DNA of 64,000 nt, from contig CAYSWV010000012.1 in the NCBI GenBank assembly GCA_964434865.1, positions 26,869 through 90,868 of the forward strand. The letters are read 5' to 3'. The translations under genes were made by a program, and so were the position numbers. Of the stretch, positions 35,590-45,394 are shown in pieces; the stretch's first letter is position 1, and every line of letters begins with the position of its first letter. Below the pieces are notes generated by a model, which was not told the DNA's origin, did not search any database, and was given only the letters and a program-made list of their open reading frames with translations. This DNA is from CAYSWV01 sp964434865 (GTDB lineage Bacteria > Cyanobacteriota > Cyanobacteriia > Thermostichales > Thermostichaceae).

Positions 35590-37611
35590 ATGACTGCGAT
35601 TAGGTCTCGTCGCTCGCACCAACGCACATCTTTGCTGGCTGATGTGGTAGAAGCTCTACCTCATTTGCGTCCTCAGCTGTACTTTAAATCTTCGTTAGTG
35701 GCCCTCAGTCATGCGATGGAAGATCAAATTCTGGCGGGGCAGGGGCATCCTATTGTTTTTGCTAATTTCCAACGCGAACGCTACTATCGCCAGGAAGCTC
35801 GTCGTTACCACCGCATCAGTACGATTGCTAAGCAAGTCTACATTCTAGCGGCTCCAGAAACGGACTTTACCCAAAGCTCAGTCCCCTATGAAACGATCGC
35901 TCTCGATCTCGATGATCCCTTGGCTCAAGAATGGCACCTCATTATTTTGGATCAGACCTATGCCACCTGCTTGATTTGTCGGGAACGATTTCATCCCCGT
36001 AAATCTCAGATGTGGCAAGAGCGAGAAACGGATGCGGCCCGTCAATTTGAAGGTATTTGGTCCTTTGACCGCCAGGTGGTTGTTACGGCTGCTCGCCAAT
36101 TAATCCCCAAAATCCTCCATTATCGGCCAGAACTGCAGACTAAACTATCCGATGTTACTGATCAGCTCACCCTAGCTTCAACAGTGGCTCAATCCGATAG
36201 TAGTCTGAACCCAGCCCCGTTTGCTGAACGCCTGATCACTTATCTTCAAGCAGGTCAGTACAAGTTACAACGGACCTATAAAGCGATTCAACTCCAGGAA
36301 CGGAAGGAGCGTTTAGTTAACCGTATTGGCAGTGCTATTCGTCGATCTTTAGATCCAGCTGATATTTTGCAAATTGCTGTTCAAGAATTAGGTAAAGTTG
36401 CTCAGGTTTCACGTTGTTTAGTGTATCGTTGTAGCCCTAACCAATCGCAGGTTACTTTATCGCAAGAATACTCCCAATCAGATTTAACCCCTTTACAGAG
36501 TCAAGTCTGGCCTCTGGCTCAAAATCCACTCCTTACCGAGGCGATGCAACAGGGTGAGACTGTGATCTGTCATGATCGGGAGTTGGAGTCTAGAGTGAGT
36601 CAGGTTACTTCTAAACTGCAAGATCTCTGGGATATAGCTCAGATCAGAGCTTGGCTGATTGTGCCCCTTCTGTACCAGGGCCGCCTGATTGGTATTTTAG
36701 AACTACACGATACTGAACCTAGAGCCTGGGAAACCCCTATTGTTGAGTTAGCTGAAGCAATTGCTTTACAAATTGGGGTAGCTTTGATCCAGGCTGATGC
36801 TTATCAACATCTGGATGAACTTAACCATCAATTAGCAGCTCTAGATCAGGCAAAGACCGATCTAATTGCGGTCACTGGTCATGAATTACGGACACCGCTA
36901 TCTACCATTCAAATTTGTTTAGAAAGCCTAGCCTCTGATCCTGATATGCCTGTCGAAATTCGACAAGAAATGTTGACAACAGCTTTACAAGATGCAGGAC
37001 GATTACGGCAGCTAGTTCAAGATTTTCTGATGCTCTCGAAGTTAGAAAGTGGGCGAATTCAATGGCATATTGAACCACTCTCAGGTGCAGAATGTGTGGA
37101 ATTATCCCTAAGTCCAATCAAATCTCGCCGCCAACAAACCGTCCCCAACGTTCATTTAGAGCTGATTGAACCACTTCCTCTCGTTTTAGCTGATGGTGAG
37201 TGGTTAGTTGAAGTTCTCCGTAAGCTGCTGGATAATGCTTGTAAATTCACACCCCCCACTGGGCATATTTGGATCCGACTCCTAGCGATTAGCCACTGCG
37301 TTCTTTCGGACGCTGATGATCCCTCTCCGGAACCTACTCAGTGGTTACAAGTCACCATTGCGGATACTGGACGAGGGATTGAACCTAGCCGCCTTCGAGC
37401 CATCTTTGAGCGATTTTATCAAACTGAAGGTTCAATGCGGCGCTCTGTCAGTGGTATCGGCCTCGGGTTAGCCATCTGTCGACTAATCATTGAATCGATG
37501 GGTGGGCGAATCTGGGCTGAATCAGCAGGTTTAAACCGAGGGAGTGCTTTTCACTTCACGCTTCCTATAGCCCCCTCTACAACCCTATCTACACCCTCTG
37601 CGATAGCTTAG
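35590..37611 (+). CDS. DICT-GAF sensor histidine kinase
   Basis: A 673-residue soluble hybrid sensor. Residues 1-190 form a DICT domain (PQLYFKSSLVALSHAMEDQI, AFANFQRERYYRQEARRY-like), a cyanobacterial sensory module frequently found before GAF or kinase domains. A GAF domain follows (about 235-390, IGSAIRRSLDPADILQIAV). HisKA has VTGHELRTPLSTIQ near residue 428, and the ATPase domain has LLDNACKF, DTGRGI and GIGLGLAICRL near 540-650. No membrane helix exists. It is an orphan kinase; the stimulus (light, redox or ligand) is unknown. Confidence 0.88.
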   Translation: MTAIRSRRSHQRTSLLADVVEALPHLRPQLYFKSSLVALSHAMEDQILAGQGHPIVFANFQRERYYRQEARRYHRISTIAKQVYILAAPETDFTQSSVPYETIALDLDDPLAQEWHLIILDQTYATCLICRERFHPRKSQMWQERETDAARQFEGIWSFDRQVVVTAARQLIPKILHYRPELQTKLSDVTDQLTLASTVAQSDSSLNPAPFAERLITYLQAGQYKLQRTYKAIQLQERKERLVNRIGSAIRRSLDPADILQIAVQELGKVAQVSRCLVYRCSPNQSQVTLSQEYSQSDLTPLQSQVWPLAQNPLLTEAMQQGETVICHDRELESRVSQVTSKLQDLWDIAQIRAWLIVPLLYQGRLIGILELHDTEPRAWETPIVELAEAIALQIGVALIQADAYQHLDELNHQLAALDQAKTDLIAVTGHELRTPLSTIQICLESLASDPDMPVEIRQEMLTTALQDAGRLRQLVQDFLMLSKLESGRIQWHIEPLSGAECVELSLSPIKSRRQQTVPNVHLELIEPLPLVLADGEWLVEVLRKLLDNACKFTPPTGHIWIRLLAISHCVLSDADDPSPEPTQWLQVTIADTGRGIEPSRLRAIFERFYQTEGSMRRSVSGIGLGLAICRLIIESMGGRIWAESAGLNRGSAFHFTLPIAPSTTLSTPSAIA

Positions 37612-37697
37612 ATAAGTGTAGAGAGTTGAAACCTATGATGCTTCAAGGGCCTAACAGCAGCTGGTTAGACATAAAACCTACCACACAGATACTGTTT

Positions 37698-37727
37698 GAT
37701 GATCTTACAGTCGATGATCTTACCGTT
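37698..37727. repeat. 15-bp tandem duplication
   Basis: GATGATCTTACAGTC followed by GATGATCTTACCGTT in the spacer between the DICT kinase and the GspE-like gene. Confidence 0.75.
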
Positions 37728-37816
37728 GATGTCTCCTGGTGAGTTCGAGCAACTAACTTATGGAGAGGGGTTGATGACTTAACTCTATGAAATAGAATCT
37801 CTGAGTCATACGTGAG

Positions 37817-38992
37817 CTATAAATCTTCCCTTGAACTTGATAGATTGCGCCAGTCCTGTTGATACGATTCCATGATCTGAACTTGAGCTCGAATAGCATC
37901 TAAGGTAATCGTTAATGTTTGCCAATCTTCTCGAGGTTCACTGGGGTATTGCTTTAATTTTTCAACTGTTGAAGCAAACATCATTTGTAACTGTTGAACC
38001 ATCTGTTGTGTTTGCTGAGCGATCACTAAGGTTTCAGCCACTCTAACTTTATTTTGACTTTGTTGATACTTGGCTAAGGACTCACCTCTTAAAATGTTTA
38101 AAATCATCCCCTCTTTTGATTTTTGAGGTACGATCCGAAGTTGTAACACTAAAGGTTCACCGCGATAGACTCGATCCACCTCAGCTACTTGAGTTTCACC
38201 TAAAACCTGGGGATCAATACCCATCATTTGTTTCATGCTGGCTATCAGCTTCACACGGACAATGTCAGATAATTGTTTGAATAATTCCCGGAGTATTCCT
38301 TTTTGTCGATAGCGGATCCGGCATAGATCTCCATCAGAAGGTTCAACAAAGAGCTGTTCGGCTTCATCATCTAGAGCGCGTCGGAGCATAGAATGCAAAA
38401 GCTGTTGCACGGTTTCATCAGACTCATCGGCCACTTTTTCGGGCGGTGACGTTTGGAGTGAGGTGGGCGCAGAAACAGAGGTAGGAGGAGTTGTTTGGAA
38501 GGAGGTGGGTGGGGTTGTTGGATAGGATACTGGAGTTGGACTTGGGGTCGGGGGTTGGAATGTTGGCGTGGGATAGGGAGTAGGAGTGGGCCGAGAAGGG
38601 GAAACCGGCTCATCCAGGTCTGACATGATAAGGGGTTTGGAATCATTTAGATGAGGTCTGACAGTCCGTGAAGCTTGCTCAGAAGCCTTTAAAGCGGCCA
38701 CTTCAGTCGGATCAGGCGGATGACTAAAGTAATAGGCGATCAGATCCTGTTGCTGCTGGAATGTCAAGGCCATGGGTTCAATCTTGAGTTCAGAGTAACC
38801 CACCATCTTACCCACATAATCCAAAGCAGCTAAATCTTCAGGATCAACCATTCCCAGAACCATCATGTCGCCATCTGTCGCTATCGGTACTACCTGATAG
38901 TAAATACAGATTTCAACAGGGAGGAACTGGGCAATGAGGGCGGGGACCCGAGCACGGTCGATCTTAGACAATTTCTCGGACTCTGAACTCAC
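37817..38992 (-). CDS. GspE/PilB-like protein lacking the ATPase domain
   Basis: A 391-residue protein. Residues 10-90 match the T2SS-E/MshEN N-terminal domain (LPVEICIYYQVVPIATDGDM, MVDPEDLAALDYV). A proline/threonine-rich linker of about 70 residues follows. Residues 205-320 resemble the N-terminal part of the secretion ATPase core (EQLFVEPSDGDLCRIRYRQK, LASMKQMMGIDPQ-like, IVPQKSKEGMILNIL), but the protein ends before any Walker A motif and finishes with a coiled coil (about 330-385). So it cannot hydrolyse ATP by this route. A regulator or assembly partner of a type IV pilus is inferred. Its start overlaps the tilS stop by 4 nt. Confidence 0.75.
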   Translation of the reverse strand: MSSESEKLSKIDRARVPALIAQFLPVEICIYYQVVPIATDGDMMVLGMVDPEDLAALDYVGKMVGYSELKIEPMALTFQQQQDLIAYYFSHPPDPTEVAALKASEQASRTVRPHLNDSKPLIMSDLDEPVSPSRPTPTPYPTPTFQPPTPSPTPVSYPTTPPTSFQTTPPTSVSAPTSLQTSPPEKVADESDETVQQLLHSMLRRALDDEAEQLFVEPSDGDLCRIRYRQKGILRELFKQLSDIVRVKLIASMKQMMGIDPQVLGETQVAEVDRVYRGEPLVLQLRIVPQKSKEGMILNILRGESLAKYQQSQNKVRVAETLVIAQQTQQMVQQLQMMFASTVEKLKQYPSEPREDWQTLTITLDAIRAQVQIMESYQQDWRNLSSSREDL

Positions 38993-40122
38993 ACTACTTC
39001 CTGATTGGGGTCAACAGCTTCATCATAAGCATCTTTATACACCTTCACAAAATTGTGATGATCTAAAGGATCAGCCCGCGGAAAGCCTTGGAACACAATC
39101 CAATGATCCACAACCTCGACCCAACCTCCACCTGGAAATGTAGAAGACCGAGATTTGCGAGGTGCTGCTAACAGCCTCAGTACGTCCTCTACTTGAGCGA
39201 AGCGAGGGGCACAGGTTAAATGGTGGCACAAAATGGTAAAGATAATCTGCCGCTGCAGAGCAATTGGTTGATGTTTCAGGATCTGGCGATCCAATTGAGG
39301 AGGTGGCTCACGATAGATTTGAGGCCAGATCTCAAGGGTAGACTGAATCACGTAATCATGCTCTGCTGTGATCAGAGTCGCTATTCGAGTGAGTGCAAGT
39401 TCAACTTGAGGATTAAAATGCTGTCGAAGATAAGGCATCAGCTCCAACCGAATCCGATTACGGCCATGATTTAAATTTTGATTGGTCAAATCCGACCAAA
39501 CAGGGAGCTGATAGGTCTGACAAAAAGCAGCAGTCTCATGACGCCAAACATTCAGAAAAGGGCGTACTAGCCAGGGTGATTGAGGATCTTGTTGATTGAG
39601 AGGGCGACTCCAAGTTAAGCTAGCTAGCCCTTGAGGTCCTGTGCCACGCATTAGATTAAATAAAAAGGTTTCAGCGACATCGGTCCCCGTATGACCTGTG
39701 ACAATAGTTGAGCAATTCCATCTATGAGCCCATTGACCCAGAACCTGGTACCGCCACTGTCTAGCTCGATCTTCATCTAAAGTGATTTCTTCAGTTGTCT
39801 CGATGGTATAAGATAACCCTTGCTCACCCAACCACTGTTCAAGATACTGAGCACACAAGGTTTCATCAGGGGTCCAGCGATGATCACAATGAACCACAAA
39901 GAGTTGCCACTGCCAACGAGAGGCTAAATCTCGCAGCATTTGCAGTAGACACATCGAATCTTGACCACCTGAGACAGCCACTAGAATCCGTTGATTCTTA
40001 AACAATAGCTGTCGTCGACGGATCTCAGTCACCACTCGAGCATGTAGAGGAGTCAAAGCCACAGTTATCAGCAAGATGATGTGATCTTCAAGTCTAGTGC
40101 ATTGTCGTACCTCACTTGGCAT
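38989..40122 (-). CDS. tilS: tRNA(Ile)-lysidine synthase
   Basis: Attaches lysine to C34 of the AUA-reading tRNA-Ile so that it decodes AUA. The 377 residues contain the PP-loop SGGQDS at residues 51-56, followed by VVHCDHRWTPDE, YETIETTEEITL-like spacer and VTGHTGTDVAETFLFNLMRG near 142. The N-terminus has about 40 residues before the conserved core (VAVSGG). It overlaps the GspE-like gene by 4 nt (ATGA), so they are translationally coupled, which ties the pilus-like protein to a housekeeping gene. Confidence 0.95.
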   Translation of the reverse strand: MPSEVRQCTRLEDHIILLITVALTPLHARVVTEIRRRQLLFKNQRILVAVSGGQDSMCLLQMLRDLASRWQWQLFVVHCDHRWTPDETLCAQYLEQWLGEQGLSYTIETTEEITLDEDRARQWRYQVLGQWAHRWNCSTIVTGHTGTDVAETFLFNLMRGTGPQGLASLTWSRPLNQQDPQSPWLVRPFLNVWRHETAAFCQTYQLPVWSDLTNQNLNHGRNRIRLELMPYLRQHFNPQVELALTRIATLITAEHDYVIQSTLEIWPQIYREPPPQLDRQILKHQPIALQRQIIFTILCHHLTCAPRFAQVEDVLRLLAAPRKSRSSTFPGGGWVEVVDHWIVFQGFPRADPLDHHNFVKVYKDAYDEAVDPNQEVV

Positions 40123-40175
40123 TGATGAATTCAGAGCTAGCTATCTTCAACAGGTTTAAAAGGTTTGATACTCAT

Positions 40176-40201
40176 GCAATAGCTACTTGCAATAGTTACT
40201 T
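40176..40201. repeat. 13-bp tandem duplication
   Basis: GCAATAGCTACTT followed by GCAATAGTTACTT upstream of tilS on the minus strand. Confidence 0.75.
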
Positions 40202-40205
40202 ATGA

Positions 40206-40442
40206 TTATACTGTATTAAATAAGACTTGCATAGGTGTAACTTTTTTGTTCAAATACCTTAATTTCAAGACCATATACAGAGTCTCATCAGTCTCAGTCC
40301 CACTCAGCTTCAGACAGAGCATGGGTCCCATCAAGCGGTACCCGTCGGATCCTTCCTTTATAACTTGATAAACCTGATCTCTTTTATACTTTACTAAAAC
40401 ATCTTGTTCACTGACCTCAGCTATCTTGCCGACTAATTCCAA
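40206..40442 (-). CDS. Possible small protein downstream of the MFS gene
   Basis: A 78-residue open frame without an ATG start (only a TTG). It reads like a soluble beta-rich protein (VGKIAEVSEQDVLVKYKRDQ, LCLKLSGTETDETLYMVLKL). It starts 12 bp after the MFS stop on the same strand, so read-through translation is possible. No Shine-Dalgarno sequence is clear and no family is recognised; it may be spurious. Confidence 0.35.
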   Translation of the reverse strand: MELVGKIAEVSEQDVLVKYKRDQVYQVIKEGSDGYRLMGPMLCLKLSGTETDETLYMVLKLRYLNKKVTPMQVLFNTV

Positions 40443-40454
40443 CCAAAAGATCAG

Positions 40455-41846
40455 CTAGTCAACTAAGATAGTTTCCTGAGCAGCTACAGTTGTACTGTCT
40501 TGCGGGTGGGATGAGGTATCTAGGCCTTGAAGGCTTGGGAAGATCACACCATCATCAACAAATTGCATCCAGATGGCTGCGATTAGCATAGCTACACCGC
40601 CACTAACCACAGCAATGAGGCGATTGTCCTGAAACACATGAACCATTAACCATCCCAATCCTAAAGAGGCAATGACTTGGGGAATCACGATAAAAAAGTT
40701 GAAAATACCAGTGTAAATGCCCCGCTTTGAGCGCGGTAAGATATCCATCAACATGGCATAAGGGATAGTCAAAATACTGCACCAGGCGATACCCACCCCC
40801 ACCATCAACACTAATAGCCCATAGCGATCTTGAACAAACCACAACGCCATTAAGCTAAGCCCCCCACAAGCTAGGCAAATAGAGTGGGCCATGCCTCGGC
40901 GAGTCGCTTTGACAAATTGGGGCAACATAAACGCAAACAGAAAGCAAATCCCATTGTAAAGAGCGATACATAATCCAGCCCATTCGATCCCATCAGTGTA
41001 GAGAGGTGAGTGTTGATCAGGCGCTAAAAACACATTTCGGGCCACCGTAGGTGGAAAATACAAAAAGAAACAGAACATACCGAGCCAGGTAAAAAATTGG
41101 ACCCAAGCCAACTGCTTCATCACGGCAGGCATTGTCTGAATATCAGTTTTTAAACCCTGGACAAACCGGCTGATTTGCTCCGTGAGGGTTAAGTTTTGAG
41201 GCGTTACCGAGATTTCTGATTCATCAGGTGGAGATTCAGTAGTTGTCAAGACTGTCCAGATTACACTCCCCAGAAAGACGACAGCCCCTGTATAGAACGC
41301 CACCTTAACATTCATAGGAATGCCAGATCCCTGAGAGGTCAAATGCAGGCCATGAGCCAAAATCCAGGGAAACGAGGCTGCAATTACCGCCCCCAAACCA
41401 ATAAAGAAGCTTTGCATGGCAAATCCTCGAGTCTGATGATGGGAGGGCAGGCTATCCCCAATAAAAGCGCGAAAGGGTTCCATACTAATGTTGACAGAGG
41501 CATCCAAGATCCAAAGCAATCCAGCTGCCATCCAAAGTGTAGAGACATTAGGCATCAACACTAAGGCAATAGAGCTGAGGATAGCCCCTCCTAGGAAATA
41601 AGGTCGCCGGCGGCCCAAGGGAGTCCAGGTATGATCACTCATATAGCCAATAATGGGCTGGACAATTAAGCCTGTTAGAGGTGCCGCTAACCATAACAGC
41701 GGTAATTGATGAGCATTGGCTCCTAGATATTCGAAAATAGCACTCATGTTGGCCATTTGGAGATTCCAACCAAACTGGATTCCAAAACAGCCAAAACTGA
41801 TGTTCCAAAAGTACCAGAAGGACAATGAGGATGTCTGGCGCTGCAT
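40455..41846 (-). CDS. MFS transporter, SLC45/sugar-type
   Basis: A 463-residue transporter with about 12 TM helices. The block LMQPIIGYMSDHTWTPLGRR-like sequence (IVQPIIGYMSDHTWTPLGRRRPYFL near residue 58) is the D-x-x-x-x-x-G-R-R/x-P-Y signature of GPH/SLC45 sucrose-type symporters. A hydrophilic loop at about 205-235 separates the two halves. The likely substrate is a disaccharide or other sugar, and cation coupling is expected from the family. It is in the inner membrane. The downstream small frame and yhhQ are neighbours on the same strand. Confidence 0.88.
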   Translation of the reverse strand: MQRQTSSLSFWYFWNISFGCFGIQFGWNLQMANMSAIFEYLGANAHQLPLLWLAAPLTGLIVQPIIGYMSDHTWTPLGRRRPYFLGGAILSSIALVLMPNVSTLWMAAGLLWILDASVNISMEPFRAFIGDSLPSHHQTRGFAMQSFFIGLGAVIAASFPWILAHGLHLTSQGSGIPMNVKVAFYTGAVVFLGSVIWTVLTTTESPPDESEISVTPQNLTLTEQISRFVQGLKTDIQTMPAVMKQLAWVQFFTWLGMFCFFLYFPPTVARNVFLAPDQHSPLYTDGIEWAGLCIALYNGICFLFAFMLPQFVKATRRGMAHSICLACGGLSLMALWFVQDRYGLLVLMVGVGIAWCSILTIPYAMLMDILPRSKRGIYTGIFNFFIVIPQVIASLGLGWLMVHVFQDNRLIAVVSGGVAMLIAAIWMQFVDDGVIFPSLQGLDTSSHPQDSTTVAAQETILVD

Positions 41847-41909
41847 AAATTAAGGTCCAATGATAGGTGTTGACAACAGAAAAACTGATCAGGATAGGGT
41901 TAATGAGGC

Positions 41910-42587
41910 TCAACTCTTTGAAAAGTGAAACGGATTAAAATTGGTATCAATGTCATAAACATCAGCTTGTTCCTCTTGCTTCAACCAACCGGTAATCCAA
42001 TACGTAGCAGGTGTAAACAAAATTTCAACCAGGCACTTAAACACATAATTTGAAACCAATATGGCGATCAAAGCCTCCCCTGGAACTGATCCCCCAAAGG
42101 CTATCACCACAAATAACCCTGTATCGACAACCTGACCGACTAAAGTGGAGCCAATAGTACGAATCCAAAGCTGTTGGCCCTGCATGGCTACTTTCAGCTT
42201 GGCCAGAATATAGGAATTGGTAAATTCACCAGCAAAGTAGGCAATCAAGCTGGCTGTAATAATTCGGGGGGTGGTTCCTAAGATCTGATCATAAGCTGGT
42301 TGATAAGGCCAGTCACCAGCAGCTGGTAAAGCTCCTACCAGGATAAAGACTAATGACATCACTAAAGCGCTGATAAATCCTAGCCAGATAACCTTACGAG
42401 ATCGCTGGTAGCCATACACCTCAGTCAGAATGTCACCAAAGATATAACTCAAAGGAAAGAGAATGGTGCCCCCATCAAAGGTAAACGGCCCTAGAGCAAG
42501 CAGTTTGGTTGAAGCAATATTGGAGATCAGTAACACAGCGACAAAAAACGCAGTGATAGTATCCAGATGACGATAAGACCGATTCAC
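41910..42587 (-). CDS. yhhQ: Queuosine precursor transporter (YhhQ/QPTR family)
   Basis: A 225-residue membrane protein with about six TM helices. The family blocks are SNIASTKLLALGPFTFDGGTILFP-type (FDGGTILFPLSYIFGDILTEVYGY near residue 40), GQVVDTGLFVVIAFGG near 155 and YVFKCLVEILFTPATYWI near 180. Members import preQ0/preQ1 for tRNA queuosine synthesis. Its presence fits a genome that salvages the precursor, but the other queuosine genes are not in this window. It is upstream of, and on the same strand as, the MFS gene. Confidence 0.93.
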   Translation of the reverse strand: MNRSYRHLDTITAFFVAVLLISNIASTKLLALGPFTFDGGTILFPLSYIFGDILTEVYGYQRSRKVIWLGFISALVMSLVFILVGALPAAGDWPYQPAYDQILGTTPRIITASLIAYFAGEFTNSYILAKLKVAMQGQQLWIRTIGSTLVGQVVDTGLFVVIAFGGSVPGEALIAILVSNYVFKCLVEILFTPATYWITGWLKQEEQADVYDIDTNFNPFHFSKS

Positions 42588-42665
42588 AGTTCTTCACATC
42601 TCGACAGTTCTATTAGCATACGGTGAATCGTCAGAAAATGACTAGGATTGGAGGCTAGATTCTGG

Positions 42666-43511
42666 CTAGTTTAGCCGTGGCGGCCCGTTGTATACCACCG
42701 TGATAGCCCATGCCTGCTCCGAGTAATCCACCTCAATTTCACTCTCAATGGCCTCTAAAGTCGTGCCTGGTGCACCTCCCTTGAACACAAAGGTCACGCT
42801 TGCTTCTGAGTTGATCTGAAGTACGGTATCAGGAAGGTCAGTAACTGGGCCATGCATAGACGCTTCTGCCCGATATTGAGACAAGCCACCATTGAAGTTT
42901 TCAGCCGCTTGCCGAGCTAGATTCTTAGCCCGATTCAGATCATAGGTATCACTCAGTTGACTATAGATACCCAATTCAGTTGTTGTTACAGATCCTGTTG
43001 CTGTAGGGGTTGGGTTCACCGTTAGTGGGTCTGGGGTCAGTACTTGAGTAGCTGTCGTTCGAGGAGGCCCATTGTAAACCACATCAGTTGTCCAACCTTT
43101 ATCATTCCAATCAACCTGCACTTCAGACTCAATAGTTGTCAGATCCGATCCGGGTTGTCCCCCTAAAAAGGTAAATGTCACACTCGTAGCATGATTGACC
43201 CGCATAGTATCAGGAAGGAGTTCTGAAACCGGTCCATGCATGGGGGCAGCCGCTCGGTAGGCCTGTAACCCACCATTGGCACTTTCAGCTGCTTGCCGAG
43301 CTAGATTCTTAGCTCTTCTTAGATCATAGTTAGCGCTGATTTCAATTTGACTCAGGTCAATCTGCGCAACTTCAGCTAGCTTGGTTCCCCCAATGGTGAT
43401 CTGATCAAACGTTTCCCCATCTCGTTCCAGTGGAATGGTATCCAAGGGCGCAGACCAACTTGGAACTAATACCCCCAAAAGTCCTATGGCTATGATCTGA
43501 AGATAAGACAT
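42666..43511 (-). CDS. Secreted protein with duplicated domain
   Basis: A 281-residue exported protein starting MSYLQIIAIGLLGVL, with a signal peptide ending near the A before PLD. The mature part holds two near-identical units of about 95 residues (DLRRAKNLARQAAES and DLNRAKNLARQAAEN), each ending in DVVYNGPPR or TVVYNGPPR. At DNA level a 23-bp identical stretch occurs in each (42907-42929 and 43291-43313), so the duplication is recent or kept alike by conversion. The ATG at 43511 is preferred over a TTG at 43526. Function unknown. Confidence 0.72.
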   Translation of the reverse strand: MSYLQIIAIGLLGVLVPSWSAPLDTIPLERDGETFDQITIGGTKLAEVAQIDLSQIEISANYDLRRAKNLARQAAESANGGLQAYRAAAPMHGPVSELLPDTMRVNHATSVTFTFLGGQPGSDLTTIESEVQVDWNDKGWTTDVVYNGPPRTTATQVLTPDPLTVNPTPTATGSVTTTELGIYSQLSDTYDLNRAKNLARQAAENFNGGLSQYRAEASMHGPVTDLPDTVLQINSEASVTFVFKGGAPGTTLEAIESEIEVDYSEQAWAITVVYNGPPRLN

Positions 43512-43576
43512 AGAGTATATTCTCAAGTACCCTTAGTCATTGACTGACCCTACTCACTTGAGGTTCCACAATCTAC

Positions 43577-45319
43577 TCAGAAGGCCCTGGCGATCTCTTG
43601 GCGTTTGTGAGCATCTTGTTTCCGATCCGTCCGAATCTCAAGCAATCGAATCCCCCCTGCAGGTAAAGTAGTCAGGGCCAAGGCTAATTGATCCCAGGAT
43701 TGAACCCATTGGTAGGTGATCTGGTAAGTTTGACACAACTGCTGAAATTCAACAGCTTGAGGCATGGCGAAATAGTCTTCAAATGGTGGATCATAGCCTG
43801 CAATGGGTAACATTTCAAAAATACCCCCCCCTCGATTGTTGATCAGGATAATCGTTAAATGTCCCTTGAATTGAGGCCGAAGCAAAAAGCCATTAGTGTC
43901 ATGAAGCAGGGATAGATCACCGGTTAGCAAAACAGCCTGATGTTGGTAGGCCAGGCCTAGTGAAGTAGAAACCATACCTTCAATGCCATTTGCACCTCGA
44001 TTGAAATAAAGCTTAAATTGTTTTGCATTAGACACCCAATAGTTTTCAACATCTCGAATCGGCATGCTATTGGCAATCATAACAGGTGTTGCCTTTGGGA
44101 GATATTGAGCGGCCATCCAGGCTACTTTACCTTCAAATAACTCAGGCATCTCAGCCAATCTCTGATTTAAGTAAGATCTAGCTTTGTGATCAGCCTGAAC
44201 CCAGGTCTGCCAGTAACTTGAAGAGGACACGGGTGGCCAGTCAACTGCTTTAATAGCTTCTTCAATAGTGGTAAGCAAGTGTACAGTATGATTATGCAGA
44301 GGGTCTAAATTTTGGCTTCCAGGATCTAAAATCCAAGTCATATCTGGGGCTGTAGCCTCAGCAGCTAGCCAGGTACGTAACGGTTTACTGGTGGGTAACG
44401 ATCCTAATTGAATAACCTGAGTTGGCCGTAAGCGCAAAGCCAACGATGGCTGCTGTAGCAACAAATCATAGGTGGAAATCACGGCAGCCTTCACATGAGC
44501 ATAGTGCCTCACAGGTGATAAGCCATCAGCAAGCACAGGCCACCCTAAAGCCGCAGATAAACCATAAACAGCTTGGCAGTAGGCTTCAGGATCTTGCGGT
44601 TGAGCTGGTCCAGCAATAATGATCCCCGCGACGCAAGCGCACCATTTAGCCCAAGGTAACCAAAGCGGCTGAAGTACTGTTTGTTTAGATTGAATAGCCT
44701 GAAAAACTTCAGCCTTAAAAAACTCATCATAGTGGAATTGAGATTTCAAGGTTTGTGGAACTTGATCAGGTACTGGAGCTAACGGATCTTGAAAGGGTTG
44801 GTTTAAATGAACGGGACCGGGTACTGGCCCACAGGATCGCTGCCAAGCCTGAATCAAGGTTTGCCTGAGATAGGCCAGTTGCCTCCAATCAGCTGTGGGC
44901 AAGGCTAACTCTAGATACCAATTGGGATAATGACCGTATAAATGCTGTTGTACAATGGTTTGACCTGAACGGCATTCACGCATATCTGGTGGGCGATCAG
45001 CAGTGATAATCACCATAGGCACCCCAGATTCATGCGCCTCAATGACAGCGGGATACATATTTGCCCCTGCTGTACCTGATGTACATACAATGGGTATTGG
45101 TTTACCCGAACGCTTGGCCAGACCTAAAGCAAAGTAAGCAGCTGATCGTTCGTCCAGAATGGGAATGGTATCAATATCAGGATGCAGGGCCAATGCTACC
45201 GTTAAAGGTGTAGAGCGAGAACCAGGACAAACAACAGACTGAGTCATGCCCAAGTGCTTTAAAGTTTCAACACAGATTGTTGCCCAGGTTGTGTTGATAG
45301 TGGTGAAATCAATGGACAT
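43577..45319 (-). CDS. menD: 2-succinyl-5-enolpyruvyl-6-hydroxy-3-cyclohexene-1-carboxylate synthase
   Basis: Thiamin diphosphate enzyme of the phylloquinone/menaquinone pathway, needed for photosystem I. The 580 residues start TTINTTWATICVETLKHLG, with the family blocks PGSRSTPLTVAL, DERSAAYFALGLAKRSGKP, TSGTAGANMYPAVIEA, GQTIVQQ and, near the C-terminus, RGANGIEGMVST, GDLSLLHDTNGF (ThDP/Mg site) and NNRGGGIFEMLPIAG. All are intact. It is divergent from rbcR. No other men genes are adjacent, as usual in cyanobacteria. Confidence 0.96.
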   Translation of the reverse strand: MSIDFTTINTTWATICVETLKHLGMTQSVVCPGSRSTPLTVALALHPDIDTIPILDERSAAYFALGLAKRSGKPIPIVCTSGTAGANMYPAVIEAHESGVPMVIITADRPPDMRECRSGQTIVQQHLYGHYPNWYLELALPTADWRQLAYLRQTLIQAWQRSCGPVPGPVHLNQPFQDPLAPVPDQVPQTLKSQFHYDEFFKAEVFQAIQSKQTVLQPLWLPWAKWCACVAGIIIAGPAQPQDPEAYCQAVYGLSAALGWPVLADGLSPVRHYAHVKAAVISTYDLLLQQPSLALRLRPTQVIQLGSLPTSKPLRTWLAAEATAPDMTWILDPGSQNLDPLHNHTVHLLTTIEEAIKAVDWPPVSSSSYWQTWVQADHKARSYLNQRLAEMPELFEGKVAWMAAQYLPKATPVMIANSMPIRDVENYWVSNAKQFKLYFNRGANGIEGMVSTSLGLAYQHQAVLLTGDLSLLHDTNGFLLRPQFKGHLTIILINNRGGGIFEMLPIAGYDPPFEDYFAMPQAVEFQQLCQTYQITYQWVQSWDQLALALTTLPAGGIRLLEIRTDRKQDAHKRQEIARAF

Positions 45320-45394
45320 AGTGCTTCTCAGACCATTTAGCCCTCATGATAAGGGATTAAGTTATTTATTCATCATGGCAACCTTGGGTCAGGA

